Shown: positions 1 to 12,484 of the stretch, piece by piece | Layout: each line of letters begins with the position of its first letter | Position numbering within the stretch: the stretch's first letter is position 1 | From: Eudorina sp. 2006-703-Eu-15 | Taxonomy: Eukaryota; Chlorophyta; Chlorophyceae; Chlamydomonadales; Volvocaceae | NCBI GenBank assembly: GCA_003117195.1 | Contig: BDSI01000013.1 | Coordinates: 1,335,146-1,399,145, forward strand | Reading direction: 5' to 3' | DNA: 64,000 nucleotides | Position numbers and translations under genes: made by a program | The notes under the pieces: generated by a model | Seen by the model: only the letters and a program-made list of their open reading frames with translations | Databases searched by the model: none | Told to the model about the DNA's origin: nothing

Positions 1-2513
1 TGCACGCGGCGGTGGCGCTGCGGCAGGTGCCCACGCCGCACATGGACCTGCTCGCGCAGCAGGTGATGGCGAGGCTGCCGGTGCTGGGGCCGCAGGAGCT
101 GTGCGTCTTGGCGGTGGCGGTTTCGGAGGCGGTGCGCGTCTGTCGGTACTGCAACCCTATCCTGCTCAACGGGCTGGCCAACGCGGGCGTGGCGTGCGTG
201 GCGGAGATGTGCCCGCAGGTGAGTGGGTAGGTGCGACCTGGTCCTGCGTGTCTGCATGGCGATTACCCGGATAGGGAAGGATCCGGCTGGCCACGTCATT
301 AGCCGTATGCGTGACAGGGGGCTCCGGACCTTGAGCGGAGGGTAGGGCCAGCGGGCCAATCGCGCCGTATCAATGGTGGCCAGCGAGAACTTGGGAGCTG
401 CTTGAAAGCAAGGGAAGCGGTGCTGTTGGGGCCCCCCGGATGGGTGCTTGGGTGATGGGTGCCCGGGTTGGAGGGGCCCGGGGGCAGCACGGACCGGGCG
501 GCTGTGTGACTGAGGAGCCGGGGGATGTGCAGTCCGTCCGTCCGCAGGTCCCCGTGGTGCCTCCGCCATCCCGCGATACGGCTCCTTCCGGTCAGATCCC
601 CTTTCCACTGGCTTGGTTGCGCCACCAGTATCGATGCGGAAACATGGACACAAGCGTTTGCTCCATACCCTGGGGCCTGCGTCATCTGTCCGCCCTGGCG
701 TTGGAGCCGCTGGTATTTCGCTTCACCGCCATACCACGCCATGTCAGGCCACGCCAAGCCATGCTGCTGCCCTCCGTCCCATCTCACACAGGCCATCACC
801 ACACTGCTCTGGTCCTTTGCTCGGGCCAAGCACTACCACGGGCCGCTGACCACCGCGCTGTGCCGCGCGGCCAAACCCCGGCTGCGGGACTTCAATGACC
901 TGGAGCTTTCCAACCTGGTCTGCGCTCTGGCGGTGCTCAAGTGCCAGGACCGACAGCTGCTGGTGCAGGCGGCCCGAGTGCTGGTGGAGCGGGTCAGGTT
1001 CCGGCGACAGCGGCGGGCCATGGCGGCAGCCGTGCGGCGGATGCAGGATGACAAGCCGCAGCAGAACGGGCCGCAGCACTCGTCTGCGGCCCTGTTGCAG
1101 CCTGTTGGAGGGGAGCGGGGCCGCGAGGCGGATGAGCTGCGGTGGGGGGCGGGGGCGGGGTCGGGCCAGGGGCAGCTGAACGACGAGGAGCAGGAGGATG
1201 TGGAGCTGGCATGGGCGTCGCAGCGGCATCAGCAACAGCAGCGGCGGAGGCGCAGGCAGCAGGAGCAGCAACAGCAGCAGCAGCGACAGTCCTCCGAGGA
1301 GGCGGATGTGGCGGCGGGTCCTGAGCGCGGCACAGCGGGGGAGCGACCAGCGCAGGGGGCAGTGGCTGCAGCAACAGCGCCTGGTGATGCTGCGGGCTCG
1401 ATGGACGGGTTGGCGTGGCACAGGAACGGTTGGGACGGGGCTGCAGAGCGGGAAGGAAGCGTCCTGCCGACGTTTGACGGCGCCACTGTTGTACCCGCTG
1501 CTGGCTCGCCGCGGTCAGAACAAGGAGCTAGAGCCCTCACAGCTGCCGCGAGCGGGCGGCCAGCGCGCGCTGCCGACGCCGCGGGCCCGTCGATTGCGCC
1601 GCCAGAAGCGCAGCTGCGACTGCGCCGCCTGCCGTACATGCATAACCACCACGACAACAGCTTGGACGCCGAGGCGCCGCTACAGCCGCGCCGCCCGCCA
1701 GCGCGGGAAGTGTGGGGCGAGGCGGCCGCGAGTGGCCGTCGAGGCAGCGGTAGCAGCAGCAGCGGCAGCAGTATGGATACGCTTCCGTCTGCCGTACCAC
1801 GTTGCGTGGGTCTCTCAGACGCAGCGAGCAGCAGCAGCCTGACGCAACGTTCCATGTCATCGATGGACGAAGGGGACGCGGACCTCGCGACCAGCAGCGC
1901 CCGGGCGAGAAGCAGCGGCAGCAGCAACGGAGGCGGCGGAGGCGCCGCCGCTGCCACCGCCGACCCGCCCACCCCGCGCGACCACGCCAAAAGCATGTCG
2001 AAGCTGCTTTGGTCGTATGCTAAGTGTAACCTGTACAACCAGTCGCTGTTCAAGCTGCTGACGCAGGAGCTGCAGCCGGTACTCCGCCATACGACCCCCC
2101 ATGAGCTCACGTTGTCGCTGTGGGCTGTTGCCTGCCACAGCCACCGCTGCCCGGACTTCCTGGACGCGGCGGCGGGGCTACTGCTGCGCGGCCGGGTCCG
2201 GGACCTGTGCCCTTGGGACTGCTCCGTGGTCGCCTGGGCGTTTGCGAAGTTGGGTCACAGCCACCGGGCGCTGTTTGAGGCGCTGCAACAGCAGGCCCGG
2301 GCAGCCGGCCCCCGCTACAAGGAACCGAGCCTGCTGCGGCTGGCGTGGGCGTGCGCGGCCATGGAGGTGCCGCTGCACGATGACCTGCTGCGTCGGGTGG
2401 TGGCGGTGAAGCAGCAGGGGCAGCGGCGAGGGGTGGTCCACAGCAGCTATGATGGCGCGGACGGGGAGGTGCGGCCGGGGGCGAACGCGGCGCGCGTGGA
2501 GGTCGAGTGGTGA
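1..2513 (+). CDS. OPR/RAP-like helical-repeat protein, 3' part (5' end outside window)
   Basis: Two exons in the window: the end of one (open from the window edge to 218, donor GTGAGT) and 792-2513 (acceptor CACAG, stop TGA at 2511). Phase 0 matches across the intron. The protein carries repeated helix pairs with the signatures LLWSFARAKHYH, LSNLVCALAVLK, MSKLLWSYAKCNLYN, LTLSLWAVACHSH and CSVVAWAFAKLGHSH. Leucine/tryptophan-rich repeats of this kind are typical of algal octotricopeptide (OPR), FASTK-like and RAP-domain proteins, which usually bind organelle transcripts and govern their stability or translation. A roughly 300-residue low-complexity Gln/Arg/Ser/Gly linker (about 1010-1990) separates the two repeat blocks. 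No C-terminal RAP domain is visible before the stop. Organelle targeting cannot be judged because the N terminus is missing. Family assignment is likely; any specific RNA target is unknown. Confidence 0.7.
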
Positions 2514-2647
2514 GCTGGGGCAGCTGGCGGGTTGGGAGGTGAGGGGGGTTGCGCTGTGCGCTCACTCGGGCGGCGGCGGGGGGGGGTTGGTGGAGGGCGC
2601 GGTTGGGATGGCGCGAGACTTGTTGGCACCCGCCGATCCAATCTTGG

Positions 2648-2652
2648 TGTAA
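2648..2652 (+). terminator. poly(A) signal TGTAA
   Basis: TGTAA, the usual chlorophyte polyadenylation signal, lies 135 bp after the stop of the helical-repeat gene. Assigned by motif and position only. Confidence 0.45.
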
Positions 2653-3236
2653 GAGAACTGAGCCGCGAGAGGGTCGCGGCTGCCATCCCACCTGCGGCGG
2701 ACCCTGCGGCGAACTGCAGCAGTCGTGTTTGGCAGCGGACCGCAGGGTCAGCAGGATGTCGTAGTCGCGGTAAAGGGCTCCCGCCACGTCCGTGATACCA
2801 GGAAGGACCAGCAAGCTCTGGGACCGAGGAGGTGGGGTGGGTCACGCGATGGCGCAGCGGCGCGACGGGCGCCTGGGAGCGGCACGGCGCGGTACGCGGC
2901 CGATGCTTCGCCTGGGCTTTGTGATATGGGTGAGGATGGATTGTTCAGCGTGAAGGTTTCTGGTCGGCCGGTCCCGAAGATGCATCTGTCGCGGCGGTGG
3001 CAGGATGGAGTGCGCCTCGTAGTGCGCCAGGACCCCGTGTCGCTGGCGTCCCTAACCGGCTTCTGCCCCCACCCCTGGAGCAGCGTCTGCCTCTGAGACT
3101 CGGCAGACACCGCGGTCCCGGTTGCAGTGACGTGTCGTTTTGGGTCCCTGGATCATCACATCCGCTGCGGCACGGGGTGGCCAGGGGACGCCGCACCCGC
3201 ATCCTCTCGCGGAGTCCTTGCAACCAGCGCCAACCC

Positions 3237-3290
3237 GTGTGATTTGCGTCTGTGTGGTTTTGCGTCTGTGTCGTTTTGGGTCTGTGTGGA
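3237..3290. repeat. short tandem repeat, about 18-bp unit, three imperfect copies
   Basis: Three consecutive copies of a unit resembling TTTTGCGTCTGTGTSG, the last with GGG instead of GCG. No function is apparent. Confidence 0.6.
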
Positions 3291-4654
3291 TTCCGCTGAG
3301 CACATGCCCTCGCGCGCACGTGTTCCGGCAGGCAGGGGCATCGTAGCAACGGCTGCGGACGCGCCGGTGCCCGGGGTCGTTCCAGGACCTTTGATCGAGG
3401 GGGTGCTGCCCTGATGTGTTGCGAGAGAGACATTTGGCGGGACGTAGGTCGTTAGGTAGGACTTCAAGAGTGGTCTGGTGGACCCTGGTGCGGGGAGCAC
3501 GGCAGGGAGGGATCCGAGGAGGCGGACGGTTACAAGAGACCTGGTGCCTGCCCCCTGGCGGCGGCCGGCTGGTTGGCCGGCTGTCAGAGCTTCGTGGGGT
3601 GGCCGAGTCATAGGGTGAGTTCCCGGTGCTGATGTGCGGCAAGACAACCTGCTGGGGTGCTTGTAGCGAGCGTTCGATTCGGTTGCGGTCGTTGAGATTG
3701 AAAGCGGCCAGCGTCGAGTGAGGTACGGTTCGGTTGACTTCCCATGGTGGCGTGCGGGAAGCGCGCCGTCCGGCTTTGAGAAGAACTTAGGAGCTGTGTG
3801 CTGTGCGCTGTGTGCTGTGCATCTACCGTAGTGAACAGGAAGACACATTAGAGGCTTACAAGCGGTCGGGGAGTGTTGCAAACTAGTAGGGGCAGGGAGG
3901 GGAAAGGAGTCAGCTGAGGGACGCGCAGGATTACGGATGTGGACGGCTTGCCTGCGGATTGCAAAATTCGACACAGTTTGTAATGCGTGGTGGCGGAATG
4001 TCGATGTATCGCTGCCGTGCCCATTCTCTTCCTTGTCGGAACGGAATACTCTGCGGCACAGCGGGGTACCGGTAGTGCTGTGCCACCGTGGGGACATGCT
4101 CATGCTAGGAAGCATTCACCTCAACACGGTATGACGGTAACTCTGTAACGTGCTGCGAGTTGTTGCTTGACACGGGAGCACTCGACGCAACCTGAGAGGT
4201 GCAGCGCCTCAGTAGTTGACTGCCGCCAGCACACGTGCCATCGGCCCTCGCCTCGCGGTGTTACTCGACCTTCGTTGCGGCTCCCAACTGACGCACGCAC
4301 CTACTTGCCTCCCCGTACTTGATGCAAGGCAGCGGGGCAGGCGCCTGTGGGTAGCTCCAGGCGATTTGCAAGACGCATGGAACGACAGACGCAACAATTT
4401 GAAAAACAACAAGGTTCCTTGTCACTGTTCCAGCCGCGCTTTGGCTGCTCGCCTCTGCGGGACTCGGCCATCAAAGTCGTTGGAGGTTGTCAGTTTTTCA
4501 TACCTCGCGATCCAGAGGAATCCATGCATCCAGCGTTTACCAGTGTATACAACCAAGCTTTCTTGCGTGTTATGTTTATTAGCAGACTATTGTGGCACAG
4601 TCGGTGCCTCCATCGCTAGGGACAGGCGTCAGCAGTAGCACAGCAACGACGGCC

Positions 4655-5361
4655 ATGGCATTCACCGATTTCAGTTGCGTATACTATGAAGAGGGAGACA
4701 AACTTGGGAAGTTATTGGCATATGCGGCGCTCATACCATATGTCCTCATCCTACACCATGCGTCCCGTTTCTACTCTCGAAGGTGCAACTGTCGCAGCAT
4801 GTCTTGGATTGTTGCAGCTTCTTAAAGCATGTGATGTGTCGCAGGGAAATTCATGAAGCCGTCATCGTGGTCGCGTTCGTCGCCAATGAGGGCATCGCTC
4901 GCGGATTGAAGCACGGCCTCCGCCACCCGCGGCCTCCCGCCACCTGCGCCAAGCTGGAACTATGCGAGTCGTTTGGAATGCCGAGCTCGCACACTCAATG
5001 CATCGCCTTTGCGCTGATGTTGCACCTGCTGCTCTTCGCGCGCCACTTCGGCGGGAAAAGCGTGGGCACACGCCTTGTGGAGGCTTGCGAGGTGCTTGCG
5101 CTGGCGGTGGCTACGCTGTTGACGGCAGCCTCGCGGGTGTACCTGGGGTATCACTCGGTGGATCAGGTGGCAGCGGGTGGCCTGCTAGGCTTGGGCATGG
5201 GGGCGGTGTGCTTCGCGGTCCTGGGGTCGCCTGTGTGGGATGCGCTCCCCCGCACCCGCCTAGGCAAGCTGCTGCACCTGAGGTCCAGTTGGGACATGTT
5301 CGACCCGTTGCACCAGGAAGCGGCATGGTGCCGGCAGCGTGACAGCAAGAAGGTTCGGTGA
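4655..5361 (+). CDS. DOLPP1: dolichyldiphosphatase (PAP2 family)
   Basis: Exons 4655-4782 and 4845-5361 (62-bp intron, GT-AG) give 214 residues, close to the roughly 240 of animal DOLPP1. The enzyme removes one phosphate from dolichyl diphosphate on the lumenal side of the ER so that dolichyl phosphate can be reused for protein N-glycosylation. The PAP2 phosphatase motifs are complete: KHGLRHPRP (K65, R72-P73), GMPSSH (H92) and SRVYLGYHSVDQ (R140, H146, D149). The early NEG tripeptide and the hydrophobic segments around the motifs also match DOLPP1 and yeast Cax4 instead of generic lipid phosphatases. Start chosen at the ATG in CGGCCATGG, a good eukaryotic context; the first residues (EEGDKLGKLLAYAAL) align with the family N terminus. 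Confidence 0.9.
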
Positions 5362-6269
5362 TGGCCCGTCTATGCCTGACACGGCATGACGGACAACCGT
5401 AACGAGCACGTGGCATCAAGCTACATGTCCAGAAGGAGTTCACAGCAGTACGCGGAGAAACGTGTCGGAGTGCGGAGTGCGGAGATGGGTATGTTGACAA
5501 GGGCAAGTCAAAACAACCGGTCGGCTTGCAGTGCCGGCGAGGAGCCCCGTAGCTACACACCATGCGCCCGACCGGCTTCATTGACCGGGGTCCTGCATCC
5601 GAACGAAAAATCCCGCTGCTCAAACAGTGCATGAGCGGCCGGGACACTGATTTCGGACATGGAAGCACGGTTCCGTCATCAAGGAAGGTCATGATCTTGT
5701 CACGACGCGATGAGTTCGGCATGTAAAAATTGAGGTAATTGTAACCGTGTACTCTTTGGGTGAAACGGGCGTTGAACTCGTGGTAGTACGGCAGGTGGTA
5801 CTTCGCGTGGATAGATGTGCTGGGGTGATTTGTGGTGTATGCCTGTCACACAATCGCCAATTGCTCATTACGCAATGCCTGCGCACATCGCGCGGACAAC
5901 CGGTCCCCGCGCGACGTCCACTTAGGACCATGCTAGCTTTGCATAGACCCAATTTACATAGGATAGCATGCACCTGACTTGAAATTTACAGGAGCTTGTG
6001 TTCCTGGTGTATCACACCTGACCCTTTGCATGGAGAATGGGCACTTCGTAGGTCGGATGTTAAACCCGCTTAATGAGACAAGACATTGATATTGTCCTCG
6101 TTCTGGGATATCGAAATTGAGTCGTCATTATCCAAACGCAGCTGGAAACGTCAATTGCGTGTCAACTGCCAGGCGCCCAGGACGACACCAGCATTTTAGT
6201 GTTGTCAGCAAGCGGAGGGATATATCTGTACAGTATTTACTGGGATATTTGGACAAAGGACAACCAATC
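5362..6269. other. intergenic: 3' UTR of DOLPP1 homologue and promoter of coiled-coil gene
   Basis: No coding signal on either strand. The AT content is clearly higher than in the flanking exons from about 5690 onward. Nothing else recognised. Confidence 0.5.
5722..5726 (+). terminator. poly(A) signal TGTAA
   Basis: TGTAA 361 bp after the dolichyldiphosphatase stop, with a second copy at 5740-5744. This implies a 3' UTR of about 380 bp, normal for these algae. Confidence 0.5.
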
Positions 6270-9200
6270 ATGTCGGACGTGGTGCTCTCTATTCAGAACT
6301 ACCAGCCGGTGGTTCGGATGCAGGAAAAGGCAAGTCCGGGGGTTACCATTATTATTGAAGTCCTGTAATGTTCACAAGCTGGGTGGCTGGTTGGAGACGC
6401 CGCGTCCCAGGTGTCGTGGTACGGCACCTGCGGGGCGTGTGACACCGTACGTGTGACATATTCATTCGCGCCTCCCCGCCCGGTCCCCTTCCCTCCACAG
6501 GCCGCCCAGCTTCGGGCGGAGCTGGAGACCGCCTCCAAAGGCGACCGACATGCACAGTTCAAACGCACGTCATCCAAGGGTATCTTTGGTGGCGGCCAGA
6601 ACCCACCCCCAGGATTACAAAGTGCGGAGCAGGATGACTGGGTGGCTGGATGGGGCACAGGGAACAGCAAGGAGAGAGCTACGGGCCAGGGCGGGCCGGT
6701 GCAGGCGGCCGGCGGGAGGGAGGACGGAACGGATTTCCCCCCTCCCCCTCCCTCTCCCCCTCCCGGGTAGAGCTCAGAGGCCTCTGCCAGCAGCCCCCGG
6801 CGACCCACGAGGATATGAACACACTGGAACCGGAGGACTTTTCAAGCGGCCCGCATCCCGGTCGGCTCCATCTGCTCACACCATCGCGCACGACCCCCCC
6901 TCCGGCCCCCGGCCCCGGCCGCGCGGCCCCCCCATCCCAACACTTCCCCGCCGTCACCGCCAATACCCTACCCCTGCCCTGCCCCTGCCCTGCTCCCGCC
7001 CCATCCCACCCCCGGTCCCGACCTGCCTCCCCCCCGCGGCCCCCAGGCGCCAGCCCCACCCGCCGCGTCCTCCGCACTGCCACCTCCGCCATCCAGTCCT
7101 CCCACTCGGTCAGCACGGTGCTGCCCACCGGCGGCGGCGGCGGCGCGGGCAGTACGGACCGCCCGCCCTCCGCCTCCGCCCTCATGTCCCGACTGTCCTC
7201 CCGGCGGATGTCCAACGCCAGCGGGGGCGCCAACACGGACCTGTCGGGGGATGAGCTGAGGCCCACCAACAGCGGCGTCAAGAGGTGGGGCAGCAGCCCA
7301 AGAGGAAGGGGGGGGCCTCGGGCGGGGTGGGGGGAGAAGGGAAATCAGCCCAGACACGCACCCAGCAAGGCGGCAAGTGCGTACCAAGGATGACTACCGG
7401 TACCTGAGAAAGGCAAAAGAGGGGTCGCGGGGGCGGCAGGGGGGTGGTTGGGGAAACGAGCGCGGCAGGAGCTTTTGGTTGGGAGGAGGGGAGTTACAGA
7501 CAGCGCATGGCTCCCTGTTGTCACCGTATTGGGGGACTGAGGACTGCGTGATGTGGGTCGCACGTGACGCCCCCCCCTTGCAGGGTACTCACGCCCCCTC
7601 CCTCCCTCCCTCCCTCCCTGTCGCTGCCTCCCCGTCGGGTCCGGCTCCCTCACACCCTACCCGCTGGGCGGTCCCCCTCCCCTGGTCTCGCACCCCGCAG
7701 CTCCCCCTCCCGGCGCCTGTCCCGGCCGTCCCGTGTGGCCGCCATCCGGGACATGCCCGACTACGCGGCCGCCATCTCCCGACAGAACCAGCTGGAGGAC
7801 ACCGTTGCGGAGCTCGAGGTGCAGACCGGGGGGCGGGGGGTAGGGGGGAGTACTGGGTAGTCGGAGCCGCTTTTTGCTGCGCTCACCGGCAAGGGCGGTT
7901 TGGAAGGGGGAGGGGCCACCCCAACACCCCTTCTCGCAACCCGCGCGGCATGAACCCCTCCGCCCACGGGCCCCCCCCTCGCCCCCCCGCCCCCCTGGTG
8001 GAGGGGTCCCGCCCACCAGGGCCTCACCCCTCCCTTCCGCCCGGCCGCCAACCCTCGCACGCCGTCTCCCGTCTTTCACTTCCCCTTGTTCCCTCCATCG
8101 ATCCGGGTGATCCCCCCCCCTGGGCCACCTCCGTCTTCCTTCCTCGGGCCACTCTCACCCCGCCCCCGGGCCCCCCAACCCCCCACTGCCCCCCCCCACC
8201 CCCTCAGGAGCGGGTTCGTGATCTGTCCGCCGACAACGAGCGGCGGCAGGAGAGCTACATGCGGCGGGAGGTGGCGCTGCAGGAGGAGGTGGCCCGGCTG
8301 GAGGAGCAGCTGCGGAGGGCGCGGGGGGAGCAGCCGCAGAACGCCACCTTCGGGAAGGCGGCGGCCAACATACGGTGCGTGTGTCCTTTGGCGGGCAAGG
8401 CAGGGGTGCGTGATGTGGGATGAACCTCACATTCCATTCAACCCTGCCCGCCTCCCCTCCGCCCGTCCTCCGATCCTCTCTGTGCCCGATTCGCTGCTCC
8501 CCTCCCCTCCCCTCCCAACCGCCCCCAACCGGCCCCCTCCCCCTCCCCCTTCAGCGACCTGCACACCCAGGTGGTGTCCCAGATCGAGGAGCTGCTGGAG
8601 GCGCAGGCGGCCGCCTTCCGCAGCGAGGAGCACACCACCCTGCGCCGCTTCACCCACCGCCTCAACGAGCTGGAGGCGGCGGTGGTGGAGGAGCGGGCCA
8701 AGGGGGCGGCGAGGGAGGACGTGGACAGCGCCGACAAGATCCGGGCGCTGAGGACGGAGCTGGACAACACGCAGCAGATCGCGCAGGTGGGGGGGGGGAT
8801 GTGGGGGACGGGGGAAGGTACCGTAGGATGGCCGCTGGAAACACACTGCCCTCACGCCCGGGCTGGTCACCGCTGACTGGGCAATCTGCCTCCTCCCCCC
8901 TCTCACTCGGCCCCCCTCTCACTCGGCCCCCCTCTCACTCGGCCCCCCTCTCACTCGGCCCCCCTCTCACTCGGCCCCTTCGGGGTCTTCGCGGGATCTT
9001 GGTTTGCTCCGGCAGTCCGCGCAGCCCGTTGGCACCTCCCGCACCTATTCCCTTCCCTCCTCCTCCCGAGATGCCAGGGCCTTCCTCTTCCTTTCTCCCC
9101 CCAAACCCTCCTCTCCCCCTCCCCCCCTCTCCTCCCCCCCAGATCCTGGATAAGAAGCACTCGGTGGCCTCTGAGGAGAACTCCCGACTGCGGGCCCAGT

Positions 9201-11138
9201 TCAAGCTCCAGGAGGAGGACCGCGAGTACCTCATCCGCCAGACGGTGGCGCTCAAGAAGGAGAACGGCGCGCTCCGGAACCAGCTGGCGGCGCTGATGGA
9301 GGAGGTGGCCACCCTCACCCGGGAGAAGGAGGACCTCATGCTGGCAGCCACAGCGGCGGGGGCGGGGGCGGGGGGCGGCGGGGAGCCCAGCGGCGGCAGC
9401 CTTCTGACGTTGGGCGGCGGTATCTCGGCCGCGGCGGCGCTGGCGGCGGCGGCCGCCGGGCGGCCGGGGTCGGCGGCGGCGGCGCGGCCCGGGTCGGGGG
9501 CGCGGGGCGGCGGTGGCGGCCTGGTGGGTGGGTTGAGTCCCGAGGCGCAGATCGCGGTGAAGATCCAGCGGTACGAGGACGTCATCGAGAGCCTGAAGCG
9601 GCTGTTGGAGGCGGAGCGGCGGCGCACCAAGCAGGCCCGGGCGGCGCACACGCTGGAACTGCAGCAGCGGACGGGACTGCAGGCGCTACTGAGGCAGTGT
9701 GTGGAGGATGTGCGGGAGCGGCGGAGGGCGCTGGGTGAGCGATGGGGGAGGGCACAGGGGCGGGGCCAAGGGGTTGACGGCGATCAGGGGTGGGGGTGGG
9801 GGTGGTAGTGGGGGAAAGCCGTGGTGGGTTGGCCGGTCGGGCGGGGCCTGCACTTGAAGGGGGGATTCTCGTTCGGGCCCCTGGCTGGCGGTCAGCTGCC
9901 CTCTGACCGACCATAAGCGCGTGATGCCCCCCTTCCCCCTTCACAACATGCCATTCCCTGTTGGCCGCCCCCTTTCACGTCCAGCTCCCCCCATTCCCCC
10001 TGGCCGCCCCCCTCACCTGGCTCCTCCCCCTGCCCCTACTGCCCGCAGAGGCGGGCCCTCATCGCGAGCGCACCACAGCCGACCGCGATCCGGCCCGCCC
10101 CCGCCCCGCCTCCGGCCTGCGCCACGCCTCCACCTCCTCCTCCCCGGCCACCCGCCCGCTGTCCGCCGCGCCGCTGCTGCCCACCGGCCGCCGCCCCGCC
10201 AGCGCCGCCTCCCTGGCCCTGCCCCCCGCCTCCCCCGGCTCGGAGGTGCCCCTCAGCGCGGCCGAGCGCGAGGAGCTGATCGCCACCCTGGTGGGTCAGG
10301 AGGACGTCCTGAGGGCCGTGTTCGACAAGGCCTTCCCTGGAGTGTCCCCCCACCCGCCCTCCGACCCCTACCTGGAGCGGGTGGCGGCCTGGCAGGAGCA
10401 GCGAGATGCCCAGGTGGTGGCCAACGCCAAGGTGCTGTCCGGTGAGAGGCGGGGCGGGGGAAGGGGGGCGGGGCGGGGGGGGGCAGGAGGAAGGGGGGCA
10501 GGAGGAGGGGGGGCAGGAGGAGGGGGGGAGGAGGAGGGGGGAAGGAGGAGGGGGCAGGGGGACGAAGCGGGGCAGGGGGCCGGGCCGTTAGGTTTGCAGT
10601 GCATCGTGTGGGGGAGCTCAGGAAGATGTCAGGAGGTGTGGGAAGGACCGGGCAGGGAGGGGCGGCCCCAGGGGAGGGCGCCAGCGGGGGCCGTCATGCT
10701 GCAGTCGAGGCGCGGGGTTGACTCCCGGCCGCACTACACCGCCTCTCGCCTCACCCCACCCCACCCCACCCCACCCAGCACTCCACAGAGCTGCGGGTCC
10801 ACCACTCTCCTCCGTCACCCTCCGCGCCTGATCCCTGGGCCTGCAATCGACCCCCACCACCCTGCCGCCCCACTTACCTCCCCCACCTCAACCCACCCCA
10901 ACCACCCGCCCTCGCAGCCGCCAAGAACGCCGTGCTGCCCCCCGCCACCGCCGTCAAGGAGTCCACCCCGGGGGGCCTGCTGCTCAAGGAGGCGGCCAAC
11001 CGGCCCTGGGTGCTCAATGTGGACGCCATGTTGGCGGACTTCCTGGGCGGGGGCGGCGGAGGGCCGGGGGGCCCGGGGGGAGCGCCCTCCAGCAAGTCAG
11101 TGGGCGGCCTCTCGGCGGCATCCGGAGGGGGGTCATAG
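6270..11138 (+). CDS. large coiled-coil protein, 699 residues
   Basis: Nine exons join in phase throughout: 6270-6329, 6501-6579, 7047-7284, 7701-7818, 8208-8374, 8555-8786, 9143-9734, 10049-10441, 10918-11138; total 2100 nt. Intron 1 uses a GC donor (AAG|GCAAGT). The protein begins MSDVVLSIQNYQPVV, then has a Ser/Arg-rich stretch (exon 3) and long heptad-rich coiled coils (exons 4-7, for example LEDTVAELE, LRRFTHRLNELEAAVVEE, LIRQTVALKKENGALRN). A Gly/Ala-rich spacer precedes the most conserved-looking block, IQRYEDVIESLKRLLEAER followed by LLRQCVEDVRERR. Exon 8 is Pro/Ser-rich and exon 9 ends with a Gly-rich tail. I do not recognise the family. A structural role, perhaps in cilia or basal bodies where many such algal proteins occur, is only a guess. 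Confidence 0.8.
8895..8976. repeat. 16-bp minisatellite, five copies
   Basis: Five near-identical copies of CCCCCCTCTCACTCGG in intron 6 of the coiled-coil gene, about 170 bp upstream of the acceptor of exon 7. Confidence 0.85.
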
Positions 11139-12484
11139 GCCCGCCCCGCCCCGTGCTGTCCCGCGAGGGCGGCCCGCGGGGCGACGAGGCAGGAGGCAAG
11201 GGCGGAAGGGAGCATATGGCCGCTGCACGGGGGGCGGCGAGGCGCTGAAGATGAATGCGCTCCAGGGGGTGGGGGTGCCTTCTGTCCCAGGGGCGTTGTA
11301 CGCTTGCTTGGGAGGACGGCGGGGATTTGTTCGCGTCGCGGGCCCCCGGCCCCCGCGTCGTGTCGTGTCGTGTGCATCGCGGGCGGGTCTCAGCCACCAC
11401 CAGGGGTCTCCTCCACCGTACCCGCGTGCGTGCGGGTGCTGGGGGGGCCGCAGCGGCGCGGGTGGTGGCTGGGGTCGCGATGGTGGTGTCGGGGCCGGCG
11501 GGTGCCGTTGGGGCCGTCGCGACGGCGTCGCGCGGTCAGAACACAACAGAACGGAACGGAACGGAAGAGGGAGAGAGCTGGCTGCGCCGGGTGGCGGCGT
11601 TGTCATCAGCGACCCGGGGAAACGAAGTAATGATTGGACAAGGGGGCAGTGGCACACCGGACGATGCCGAAGACCGGCCTGATGCCCTTCTCCACGTGGC
11701 CTCCAGTGACTGTGTAGGAGAGCATGATGGGGTGGTGGGGGCGGGGGCAGTGGCGCAATAACCGCGTGAGGCGTTGAGGGAGACCCGGGCTTTGATTGCG
11801 GCGGTGTCCGCGCGGTGCAGTGTTCGGCACGGGGGCAGACGCTTACCACCCCCATCATCACCATCCCCACCACCACCACCAACACCACCACTGGTCTGGG
11901 TATTTCGTACGTATGAGGGCCACCGTTCCCGATGGCGTGCCAGGGCCCAAGGGACAGGCCTTCCGCCCCATCCACCCACCCACCCACCGTCCTGCATGTA
12001 CAGTGCGGTAACAGCAACGTCGGATGTTGCGAAGCGACGGCATCAGAGCATCGACATGAGTGACGTGTTGCGTCAGGTCCGCGGGTGCGGCCGCTGCGTC
12101 CTCCGCTTCGGGGGCCACCCGCGGTAACCTCCACATGGGCACCCCGCTACAGCCTACAGGGCGATTGAAAGAGGTGGGATTGGGGGAGATGATCCCTGCC
12201 CGGATGAGGAGGGCCGCCCGGGCTGGCAAACGGACGGCGACGCCATCTCGAGGTCCCTGCGTTCTGTCAGTCAGGGTCAGTCAGGACAGCTGTTGGGCAG
12301 GGCGAGAGCGACGCAGCGAGACTTCAGATGTGTGGCACCTCGGAAGAGACGTAGAAGACGAACTCAATAATCGGAAATGCGGACGGACTGGAGACGTTGA
12401 GTCTTGAGAGGACGGGGTCAACAGTCAACGCCTCAACGGCTCCGTTAGCGCGACGGAAACCATCAAGCCGACAGGAAGCAGTGC
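11139..12484. other. intergenic, no gene seen
   Basis: GC-rich sequence becoming more balanced after 11.5 kb. Short simple repeats occur (GGAAC units near 11545, CCA/CAC units at 11850-11895). No convincing gene; the 3' UTR of the coiled-coil gene and the 5' part of the SET gene must lie here. Confidence 0.4.

Larger units (their letters stand above)
2514..4654. other. intergenic stretch with no gene seen
   Basis: Several open frames exist but none has recognisable domains, family similarity or a consistent exon pattern. It holds the 3' UTR of the upstream gene, a short GT-rich tandem repeat at 3237-3290, and presumably the promoter and 5' UTR of the dolichyldiphosphatase gene. A missing 3' exon of the helical-repeat gene could hide here, but I could not identify one. 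Confidence 0.4.
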
